From: Patescibacteria group bacterium
GTDB taxonomy: Bacteria; Patescibacteria; Microgenomatia; Daviesbacterales; UBA10151
Reading direction: 5' to 3'
Assembly: GCA_023380995.1 (NCBI GenBank)
Contig: JAMCTD010000050.1
Location: 1 to 5,897, forward strand
DNA length: 5,897 nt
This document shows, one piece after another, positions 1 to 5,116 of the stretch. The notes below the pieces were generated by a model. It searched no databases. It was not told where the DNA came from and saw only the letters and a list, made by a program, of their open reading frames with translations. The position numbers were made by a program, and so were the translations under genes. Position 1 is the stretch's first letter. Each line of letters begins with the position of its first letter.

Positions 1-563
1 TTACCAGTGGAAAGTGCTTTGTTGGTTGCCCTGTCGTATACTTCAATAAGGTAATAATAAGTATGTCCCTGGTCTACAGTATAATCTGTATAAGAACTAT
101 CCCTAAATTTTTCCAGTAACAACATTGCATTTTGTTTATTATCTTGGGTTATAGGTTCTTCTGACCTGTAAACATTTATATAATCAACTCCTGATAAATT
201 GTCAGTAGCGGCAAATTCAAGTTTTGTGTAAGGATGGGGAATAGTTTTAGGAACTATAACTTCTGCAGTAAAATTAGCAGTGGGTGGGGTGGTGTCATAT
301 ATAGTTTTAGCTATAAATGGTCCATTTACATAATCTTCATTATCTTTAAATTTTGCATAAATAATTTTTTCTCCATCATTTTCACTTAATGTCCATTCTT
401 TTGTTTGAGTAAAATCTTCCCAGTCGCTCCAAATTTCCCCATCATTGCTGAACTGCATTTTGGTTATGGTATAATTATCAACCCCATAAACATTGTTATT
501 TATTGTTATTTGTGGTGTATTGGTGTATTGAGGTCCTACAATATTCCCAGTTATTGTCCCTAC
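1..563 (-). repeat. Ig + FN3 tandem module, unit 2 (cut by window edge)
   Basis: Residues 1493-1679 align with unit 1 at a fixed offset of 198: G-N-I, Y-T-N, W-E-D-F, T-K-x-W-x-L, K-D-N and D-T-T-P-P all recur. Its FN3 half carries A-A-T-D-N-L-S-G-V-D-Y-I-N-V-Y-R-S and H-T-Y-Y-Y-L-I-E-V-Y-D-R-A-T-N. Protein identity between the copies is modest outside these motifs, so the duplication is old or the copies came separately. The edge falls about where the FN3 domain would end; more modules may follow. Confidence 0.72.
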
Positions 564-3500
564 TTTAGCAGTTGCTATATTAGACAACATACTCTCATTC
601 CCCGCACCGTCTACTGAGGTAACGGCGTAAAAATAGGTTTGTCCGGCTGTGCCGGTGGTGTCGGTGAATGAGAAACCAGAAGTCAGAAAACAGAAGTCAG
701 AAGTCAGAAAACAAACATCTGCTATTACTTCTGCTGTGGTTTTCGTTTCCTCTGTTATAGGTAATGCACTTCGCAGGATTTTATAATGTGCTATTTCATA
801 ATTATCTGCTGCGGGCTGCCAAGTTAATAACACATTTGGATAGTTAAATGAGGTGGCACTTATTGTTGGAGCGATGGGTGGGGTGGTGTCTAAAATTATA
901 GTATCTGAATAATATCCACTGTCTTCATTATTATTGTCTTTATATTGCACGGTTACTTCTTTTATTCCCTCACCAGAAGTTAGTTCCCATTGTTTGGTAA
1001 CCAAAAAATCTTCCCAGTTCATTTGGTAGCTGTTCTGGTTTCTTATTCGCATCTGGGCTATATAAAATTCTGCAACTGATTGTGCTTGTAATGATAGTTG
1101 GACAGAAGTATTATTTGTATATTTTTCTCCGTTGTTTATTATTATGTTCCCTGTAGGTTTAGCTAAAGTGGTGAAAGTATAGTCTTCTTCTGTTAATAGT
1201 TTAGCACCTTCTTGGGTTGATAGTTCTAAGTAGTAATGATAAGTTCTGCCGGGTTGTAGGTTTTCTGTTAATTCTATAGTGTGGGTGGTTAAATATTGGT
1301 CTTCTTCTTTGAGGTAACCATAGTCTAAATCTTCTCCATAGTTTATTTTTGTTTTTGCCGGAAGGTTAGTAATAAAGTTAAGTGTTGCTTTTCTTCTAGC
1401 TATATTTGTTATTTGTAGGTTTTCTATCTTTAATCTTGATACTTGAACTTTTGTAGTAGCAACTGTAGTATTTGCTGCCCAATCAGTTGCACTTACTTCT
1501 ATGGTATAAATCCCATCTGGCACATATTCTGTTGGCTGCCACCACAAGTTTTCTAAACTTCCATCCCAGTTTATTTGAACTGGGTTTAAGGGGCTAAATG
1601 GTTTGGGTAATGAAGGAACAAAGGTTCTAACTAAGTTTTGGTTCTCATCTTTTATTTTTACTTCTACCAGTCCTGGTTCTGAAAGATTAAAGTTTATGGC
1701 TGTTTTTTGATTGGCATTAAGTAGTATTGTTGATGGGGTTGCTGATAGGTTTGTTATTGTAGGTGGAACTATATCGGGGGTGTTGCCCACTGATGCTCCT
1801 TGTGTCTTTGCTATATAGTTATCTGTTCCTGTAAATGATAAAAATTGTTCTTCTTCAGGATAAAAATAAAGGGTTGAGAAGTCATCTTTCTTAACTTTAA
1901 AGTTTAAAGTGGCAATTTTCAAAGGAACAGATGTATATCCAAAAAACAAGGCACCAACATAGTTTATTGTCCCAGTTTGTTTTACTTGTCCGTTTTCCTC
2001 ATAGCATTCTACCATTGGGATTTGCCCAAAAGAAGTCATATTACCTAATAGTTTGGTTGTTTCTATTTCCCCACACACTGGATTATTATTTTCATCTACT
2101 ATTTCTAAATGTTCAGTATTAAATTTTAGTTTAAAAAATACTGCATCAACTGGTGCTGGTGCATCGGCTATTATATCAAGTTTTGCTATCTCCCCTGCTC
2201 CTACTGTCTTTGCTGATGGAGATAAATATATAACCCCTATTCCTTCTTTTATTTCTTGTCCCTTGGTGTTTACTATTATTTCTAATTTGTTTTTTGATAA
2301 TGCTTGGGGTGGAGTTGTTGGTGAGATTTTTATCTCTGTATCCCCTTCAGCTATCTTTTTAAAATTTATTTCTACTAGGTTAGCTCCTCTTATTTCATCA
2401 AGCACTTGTAGTCTTGCCGCTGCATATGTAATTATTCCGTTCTCGTTATCTACTTCATTTAGTATCACTTGGTCAAAAGTAGCTGATTTTGTAAGCGTAG
2501 TTGTAGGGTTGCCTTGTTCATCTACTACTTGCAATATTTTTGGGTCAAAGTTAAGACTAACTTGCCCACCTATGATGTATTCGGAGTTAAACTGAATTTT
2601 GGTCTTAATTACTTCCCCTACTTTTGCTGGTCTTATTGATGGTTCTAATGTTAGGGCTACATCTCTGGAAGATGGGAGTTTTGGTGGTATCAAACAAAAT
2701 AAACTATCCGTTCCTGGTTTATAGTTCTTCAGCAATATTACTACATCTGCAAGATTAATTTTTCCATCCTTATTTAAGTCTCGGTCCTCTAAAGAGACAC
2801 CATCCACATCTTTTTCCTGCCATTCTTCAAGAGACATACAATTAGAGGATTGAGGTGTAGAGGGTTTTATTAAACATTTACCATATGTTGATTTCATTAA
2901 GTAAAAATCCATTAAGTTTACTATGCCATCTCTATTTAAATCACCTCCTTCAGCAGAGGTATAGATTCTGATGTTTCTTGCAACTGAATCACCACTTGTA
3001 GTGTTTATTACTGCTCGGGCAGGTAAATATTTTACATCGCCACAAAACATTATGGTATAAGTTCTACCTTTTGGCAAAGTAAAATTTACTCGTCCTTCTT
3101 GTGATGTGTAGGTTGTAGTAAAAGGTGTGTAGCCACTAACTTCTGTTAAGGTACCAAGATAAATGGATAAATTTGTAGTTAAAGGTTGGTTTTGGAGATT
3201 TGTTGTAGTTATCAATACATAATAGGGCTCATAAACTTCTATACTTTTTTGCTTTTCTTCTGAAAAGTTTTCACAATTTCCTGCTTTATCACAGGCTCTA
3301 ACTCTAAAAGTATAAATTTTGTCAAGGCTACCAGTAAATGTTTGTTGGGTATTAGTGGTATTTGCTAACCAAGTTGTCCAGTCTTGAATTATGTTTTTTG
3401 TGAAATAATCTTGTGTTTGATACTGAATGTCATAATAAGCTATTCCAGATTTATCATCTGTGGCTGACCAGTTTACTGAAAATGATGATGTTGAGGAAAA

Positions 3501-5039
3501 AGTAGGAAGGGTAAGGGTGGATGTAGGGGCAATAGTGTCTCCTACTGTAACAGTAGTTTCTTCTTCTTTTATTTTATAGTATGTCCCATCATCATTTAAC
3601 CAGTAAGGACTTCTTAAAATTATTTTTATTTTGTATTCTCCATCGGTAACAATGTCTCCATTATCATTTTGCCCATTCCAACTAACAGTATATTTCCCAG
3701 TAGATTTAACAAAATTGGGTTCAACTATCTTTTTAATTAAATTTTCATTTTTCCAAATTCCTAATTCAATATAACTTTCTCCAGTAATTTCATATGTTAT
3801 TTCTGCTTTGTTCTTTAAAGGATCCTTGGGAGAAAATGTTTTAGGTGAAACACTAAATTCTTTTAAATCACTACCTGATGCATAGTATTGTCCACCAGTT
3901 TCTTCGGTTATAAATACTCTGCTTCCTGCTGCTTTATGTATTGCTATTCCTCTTGGGTGATTAAATTCAAGTGGGTTTTGAGTGCCTTGGGTTCCTATAG
4001 AGGTTATAAAGTTTAAATCTTTATCAAATTTATAAATTTTAGAATTGTTTTCATCTACAACATATAGGTTGCCAGATGAATCTGTATCTAATCCTTTAAG
4101 TATTGAGTTTTGAATGCCATAGTTTCCTTCTAATTCTACTTTTTTTATAAAACCTCCGTTTGAATTAAACATTTGTATTCTTCTATTACCAGTATCAGAA
4201 ACATATACATTCCCATTACGAAAATGAATCCCAGAAGGCATACTAAATTTTCCATCATCAGAACCAAAACTACCCCATTGGCGAACAAAAGCTCCAGATG
4301 GTGAAAATACTTGTATTCTATTATTCCCTGTATCTGCTACAAATATATTGCCATAGTTGTCTATTGTTACTGCCATTGGCATTTTAAGTTGACCCTGTCC
4401 ATCACCCCAACTACCAAAATTTCTAATATGAGTTATTGTTCCTTTGTAGTTTTTCCATTTTGATATTCTATGGTTGTAGGTATCTGCTATGTAAATATTG
4501 CCATCTTTATAGGCAGTAATCCCATATGGGTTTTTAAAATTTTCTTCTCCTTCTCCATATGAACCAAAAGAATTCCAGCCATGTTTTTGTGGTTCTGCAC
4601 AAAGCAGACAATCGTTGTAAGTATTATATAAAACTCTGTTATATCCAGAATCAACTGCATATAGTTGAGGGATTTTGTCTGTAACCATATTATCAAGTGC
4701 TACAGAAATATCAGGTGTTATTGCTGTTACTGCCTGGGGTGAGTTAAATATTTTGTTTGTAGTTAAGGGATAAATATGTTTCCAACAAGATTTATAACTA
4801 CCGGCGGTTACTACCCATACACATATTCCATTGGTATATATCTCATCAACAAGTCCTTGAGTTATTCTGTAATATGGAACCTTGTTTAATGATTGGTCAT
4901 ACCATTCACTGTCAGGAGGGATAAAAAAAGTGGTAGGGGTTTGGGAAAAAACAGGCAAAATATGAATTACTAAAAACAAAACAACAAAAATTATTAGCTT
5001 GCTTAAGTTGTTTGAAAATTTTTTAATCATTTTTTTCAT
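1..5039 (-). CDS. Giant secreted NHL-propeller / dockerin / cohesin / FN3 mosaic protein (3' end outside window)
   Basis: An uninterrupted frame of 1679 full codons reaches the window edge without a stop, so the C-terminus and any cell-wall anchor or sorting signal are missing. The start at 5039 is chosen because AAGGA sits 7 nt upstream; the next ATG (codon 4) would be 16 nt from it. Approximate order by residue: signal peptide 1-32, unknown 33-122, six-bladed NHL propeller 123-393, FlgD-like Ig 395-499, FN3 501-602, carboxypeptidase-regulatory-like 604-694, dockerin-like 698-775, cohesin-like 793-934 and 935-1084, FlgD-like 1089-1200, FN3-like 1203-1293, then an Ig+FN3 pair twice (1295-1492, 1493 onward). 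DTTPP, DTIAP and DIVPP linkers mark module borders. It is most likely an exported surface or matrix protein for binding and assembly. No enzyme active site was recognised. Domain names come from sequence pattern, not a profile search; the mosaic secreted nature is secure, the exact role is not. Confidence 0.93.
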   Translation of the reverse strand, partial: MKKMIKKFSNNLSKLIIFVVLFLVIHILPVFSQTPTTFFIPPDSEWYDQSLNKVPYYRITQGLVDEIYTNGICVWVVTAGSYKSCWKHIYPLTTNKIFNSPQAVTAITPDISVALDNMVTDKIPQLYAVDSGYNRVLYNTYNDCLLCAEPQKHGWNSFGSYGEGEENFKNPYGITAYKDGNIYIADTYNHRISKWKNYKGTITHIRNFGSWGDGQGQLKMPMAVTIDNYGNIFVADTGNNRIQVFSPSGAFVRQWGSFGSDDGKFSMPSGIHFRNGNVYVSDTGNRRIQMFNSNGGFIKKVELEGNYGIQNSILKGLDTDSSGNLYVVDENNSKIYKFDKDLNFITSIGTQGTQNPLEFNHPRGIAIHKAAGSRVFITEETGGQYYASGSDLKEFSVSPKTFSPKDPLKNKAEITYEITGESYIELGIWKNENLIKKIVEPNFVKSTGKYTVSWNGQNDNGDIVTDGEYKIKIILRSPYWLNDDGTYYKIKEEETTVTVGDTIAPTSTLTLPTFSSTSSFSVNWSATDDKSGIAYYDIQYQTQDYFTKNIIQDWTTWLANTTNTQQTFTGSLDKIYTFRVRACDKAGNCENFSEEKQKSIEVYEPYYVLITTTNLQNQPLTTNLSIYLGTLTEVSGYTPFTTTYTSQEGRVNFTLPKGRTYTIMFCGDVKYLPARAVINTTSGDSVARNIRIYTSAEGGDLNRDGIVNLMDFYLMKSTYGKCLIKPSTPQSSNCMSLEEWQEKDVDGVSLEDRDLNKDGKINLADVVILLKNYKPGTDSLFCLIPPKLPSSRDVALTLEPSIRPAKVGEVIKTKIQFNSEYIIGGQVSLNFDPKILQVVDEQGNPTTTLTKSATFDQVILNEVDNENGIITYAAARLQVLDEIRGANLVEINFKKIAEGDTEIKISPTTPPQALSKNKLEIIVNTKGQEIKEGIGVIYLSPSAKTVGAGEIAKLDIIADAPAPVDAVFFKLKFNTEHLEIVDENNNPVCGEIETTKLLGNMTSFGQIPMVECYEENGQVKQTGTINYVGALFFGYTSVPLKIATLNFKVKKDDFSTLYFYPEEEQFLSFTGTDNYIAKTQGASVGNTPDIVPPTITNLSATPSTILLNANQKTAINFNLSEPGLVEVKIKDENQNLVRTFVPSLPKPFSPLNPVQINWDGSLENLWWQPTEYVPDGIYTIEVSATDWAANTTVATTKVQVSRLKIENLQITNIARRKATLNFITNLPAKTKINYGEDLDYGYLKEEDQYLTTHTIELTENLQPGRTYHYYLELSTQEGAKLLTEEDYTFTTLAKPTGNIIINNGEKYTNNTSVQLSLQAQSVAEFYIAQMRIRNQNSYQMNWEDFLVTKQWELTSGEGIKEVTVQYKDNNNEDSGYYSDTIILDTTPPIAPTISATSFNYPNVLLTWQPAADNYEIAHYKILRSALPITEETKTTAEVIADVCFLTSDFCFLTSGFSFTDTTGTAGQTYFYAVTSVDGAGNESMLSNIATAKVGTITGNIVGPQYTNTPQITINNNVYGVDNYTITKMQFSNDGEIWSDWEDFTQTKEWTLSENDGEKIIYAKFKDNEDYVNGPFIAKTIYDTTPPTANFTAEVIVPKTIPHPYTKLEFAATDNLSGVDYINVYRSEEPITQDNKQNAMLLLEKFRDSSYTDYTVDQGHTYYYLIEVYDRATNKALSTG
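564..1157 (-). repeat. Ig + FN3 tandem module, unit 1 (198 residues)
   Basis: Residues 1295-1492 pair an Ig-like half ending in D-T-T-P-P (1384-1388) with an FN3 half (about 1389-1492) containing L-T-W-Q-P-A-x-D-N-Y-E-I-A-H-Y-K-I-L-R and Y-F-Y-A-V-T-S-V-D-G-A-G-N. The same layout recurs exactly 198 residues later: W-E-D-F at 1342 and 1540, T-K at 1348 and 1546, DTTPP at 1384 and 1582. The FN3 half of this unit carries the 14-residue heptamer-repeat insertion. Confidence 0.75.
671..712. repeat. Six-unit heptanucleotide tandem repeat inside FN3 domain
   Basis: On the plus strand the 42 bases split exactly into six 7-mers: AGAAACC, AGAAGTC, AGAAAAC, AGAAGTC, AGAAGTC, AGAAAAC. A 16-bp string is identical at 677-692 and 698-713, 21 bp apart. 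On the minus strand it encodes residues 1443-1456, a doubled heptad CFLTSDF / CFLTSGF, in the loop just before the FN3 S-F-T-D-T-T-G motif where related domains have only two or three residues. Six units make 42 bp, divisible by three, so the frame is kept. See findings for likely origin. Confidence 0.9.
1161..1433 (-). other. FN3-like domain of the phosphatase N-terminal type
   Basis: Residues 1203-1293 run L-K-I-E-N-L-Q-I-T-N-I, A-T-L-N-F-I-T-N-L-P-A-K-T-K-I-N-Y-G, T-H-T-I-E-L-T-E-N-L-Q-P-G-R-T-Y-H-Y-Y-L and Y-T-F-T-T. The N-L-P-A-x-T-x-x-x-Y-G and L-x-P-G-x-T-Y-x-Y motifs match the FN3-like domain found N-terminal to purple acid phosphatases and as a free spacer in many secreted proteins. 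No phosphatase domain is present here. Confidence 0.7.
1440..1775 (-). other. FlgD-like Ig domain, second copy
   Basis: Residues 1089-1200 open with D-I-V-P-P-T-I and contain F-N-L-S-E-P-G-L-V-E-V-K-I, P-V-Q-I-N-W-D-G and V-P-D-G-I-Y-T-I-E-V-S-A-T-D. This is the W-D-G ... D-G-x-Y-T signature of FlgD-type Ig domains. A W-W pair (1165-1166) sits in the loop between these motifs. Confidence 0.7.
1788..2237 (-). other. Cohesin-like domain, second copy
   Basis: Residues 935-1084 repeat the plan with diverged sequence: V-I-Y-L-S-P-S-A-K-T-V-G-A-G-E-I-A-K-L-D-I, then A-V-F-F-K-L-K-F-N-T-E-H-L-E-I-V-D, then T-I-N-Y-V-G-A-L-F-F-G, then L-K-I-A-T-L-N-F-K-V. The F-N-T-E-x-L-E-I-V-D string corresponds to F-D-P-K-I-L-Q-V-V-D of the first copy. 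A cysteine pair (C989, C1011) lies in an enlarged middle loop and could form a disulfide. Confidence 0.7.
2238..2663 (-). other. Cohesin-like domain, first copy
   Basis: Residues 793-934 follow the cohesin plan: V-A-L-T-L-E-P-S followed by K-V-G-E-V-I-K-T-K-I, then G-G-Q-V-S-L-N-F-D-P-K-I-L-Q-V-V-D, then G-I-I-T-Y-A-A-A, then L-V-E-I-N-F-K and a closing strand at 903-905. The F-D-P-K-x-L motif after an amphipathic strand is the best marker. Cohesins are jelly-roll domains that recognise dockerins. Confidence 0.75.
2715..2948 (-). other. Dockerin-like calcium-binding module with long insert
   Basis: Two EF-hand-like 12-residue loops are visible. Loop one is D700-x-N702-x-D704-G-x-x-N708-x-x-D711; loop two is D754-x-N756-x-D758-G-x-x-N762-x-x-D765. 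Each is followed by a short helix (FYLMKSTYGK; VVILLKNYK), which is the type I dockerin pattern. The loops start 54 residues apart, whereas classical dockerins pack both into about 60-70 residues in all. The extra stretch (721-750) holds C722 and C734 and a D-V-D-G-V-S-L-E-D string that looks like a decayed third loop. Dockerins bind cohesins in a calcium-dependent way. Confidence 0.82.
2958..3230 (-). other. Carboxypeptidase-regulatory-like beta-sandwich domain
   Basis: Residues 604-694 read as a small all-beta module: Y-Y-V-L-I-T-T-T-N-L-Q-N-Q-P-L, then S-G-Y-T-P-F, then E-G-R-V-N-F-T-L-P-K-G-R-T-Y-T-I. The order N-x-Q-P-L ... G-x-V-x-F-x-L-P-x-G-x-x-Y resembles carboxypeptidase-regulatory-like or PEGA-type sandwiches, which often precede dockerins in secreted proteins. 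The family assignment is tentative. Confidence 0.5.
3234..3539 (-). other. Fibronectin type III domain, first copy
   Basis: Residues 501-602 begin with D-T-I-A-P and contain V-N-W-S-A-T-D-D-x-S-G-I-A-Y-Y-D-I-Q-Y and later Y-T-F-R-V-R-A-C-D-K-A-G-N, the B/C-strand tryptophan and F/G-strand tyrosine patterns of FN3 domains. C583 and C589 flank the K-A-G-N turn. It is a spacer or adhesion module. Confidence 0.75.
3543..3857 (-). other. FlgD-like Ig domain, first copy
   Basis: Residues 395-499 end in the motif Y-T-V-S-W-N-G-Q-N-D-N-G followed by D-G-E-Y-K-I-K-I. This is the signature of the FlgD-type immunoglobulin fold (W-D/N-G-x-N-x-x-G ... G-x-Y). In secreted proteins it acts as a structural spacer. 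It joins the propeller to the first FN3 domain. Confidence 0.7.
3861..4673 (-). other. NHL-type six-bladed beta-propeller domain
   Basis: Residues 123-393 carry six repeats of about 45 residues. Four show a clear NHL signature (P-x-G/A-I/V, then G-N-I/L/V-Y/F-V/I-A/S-D-T-x-N-x-R-I): the D-T motifs at D186, D236 and D282 and the D-E version at D329. Blade one is recognisable at D130-SGYNRV, and the sixth is degenerate (V375-FITEETG). FGSWG and WGSFG strings mark blade joins. Six repeats are enough to close a propeller. In other secreted bacterial proteins such propellers bind proteins or glycans; the ligand here is unknown. A CxxC pair (C144, C147) lies in the loop between blades one and two. 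Confidence 0.88.
4674..4943 (-). other. Unrecognised N-terminal segment of mature giant protein
   Basis: Residues 33-122 match no family I recognise. The segment is aromatic-rich (W46, Y47, Y56, Y57, W75, W86) and carries two cysteines, C73 and C85, spaced to form a disulfide after export. It may be a small beta-rich cap that packs against the propeller or supplies part of its first blade. Confidence 0.5.
4944..5039 (-). other. Sec signal peptide of the giant protein
   Basis: Residues 1-32 show the classic three-part layout: a basic start with lysines at 2, 3, 6, 7 and 14, a hydrophobic core at about 15-28 rich in I, V, L and F, and a short polar end. Cleavage is likely after V-F-S (residue 32), giving a mature protein that begins QTPTTFF. 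No lipobox cysteine is present, so this is a signal peptidase I substrate and not a lipoprotein. Cleavage position is inferred. Confidence 0.85.
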
Positions 5040-5046
5040 AACTGTA

Positions 5047-5051
5047 TCCTT
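5047..5051 (-). promoter_or_regulatory. Shine-Dalgarno site of the giant gene
   Basis: On the minus strand AAGGA lies 7 nt before the ATG at 5039. It fixes this start over the second ATG three codons later. Confidence 0.8.
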
Positions 5052-5065
5052 ATAATTATAAGTTA

Positions 5066-5094
5066 GTTATAAATAGTTCTAATTAATTTTTCAA
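5066..5094 (-). promoter_or_regulatory. Candidate sigma-70-type promoter for the giant gene
   Basis: On the minus strand TTGAAA (5094-5089, five of six consensus bases) is followed after 17 bp by TATAAC (5071-5066, five of six). Transcription would begin near 5059, giving a leader of about 20 nt that contains the Shine-Dalgarno site. Spacing is ideal, but the region is very AT-rich and chance matches are easy. If real, the giant gene has its own promoter. Confidence 0.5.
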
Positions 5095-5103
5095 AATTTG
5101 AAA
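5089..5103. promoter_or_regulatory. Perfect 15-bp palindrome over the -35 box
   Basis: TTTCAAA, one central base, then TTTGAAA: seven-base arms match perfectly. It overlaps the proposed -35 hexamer, a position where a dimeric repressor could block the promoter. It lacks the GC-rich stem and U-run of an intrinsic terminator for the upstream gene. In such AT-rich DNA it may be chance. Confidence 0.3.
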
Positions 5104-5116
5104 CATTAAAGTAACT

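Larger units (their letters stand above)
5040..5116. other. Intergenic gap between HEAT-like gene and giant gene
   Basis: This 77-bp, very AT-rich gap contains the Shine-Dalgarno site, the candidate promoter and the palindrome described separately. I see no hairpin with a U-run that would end transcription of the HEAT-like gene, so read-through into the giant gene remains possible. Confidence 0.6.

Noticed and set aside
241..310. Direct repeat of ATAGTTTTAG at 241-250 and 301-310
   Set aside because: Ten AT-rich bases encoding similar P-K-T-I and A-K-T-I strands in one module; expected by chance and codon bias.
405..617. 70-codon open frame on the plus strand
   Set aside because: Opposite the tandem Ig/FN3 modules, with no Shine-Dalgarno and no sensible protein features.
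671..712. CRISPR-like array
   Set aside because: The units are 7 bp and contiguous, with no spacers, and lie inside a coding frame; this is a tandem microrepeat.
1931..2122. 63-codon open frame on the plus strand, partly hydrophobic
   Set aside because: Opposite the second cohesin-like domain; the hydrophobicity comes from antisense reading of polar A-rich codons. No ribosome site.
2053..2595. 180-codon open frame on the plus strand
   Set aside because: It lies wholly opposite the cohesin region of the giant minus-strand gene, has no ribosome site, and its protein is a compositionally odd S/F/I-rich string with no recognisable domain. It is an antisense shadow.
4487..4696. 69-codon minus-strand frame inside the propeller region
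   Set aside because: It is an alternative frame of the giant gene, whose own frame encodes clear NHL repeats at the same place.
5055..5060. Perfect TATAAT -10 box on the minus strand
   Set aside because: Transcription from it would begin at about the Shine-Dalgarno site, leaving no usable leader, and there is no good -35 at 16-18 bp. The TATAAC 6 bp further upstream has a proper -35 partner.
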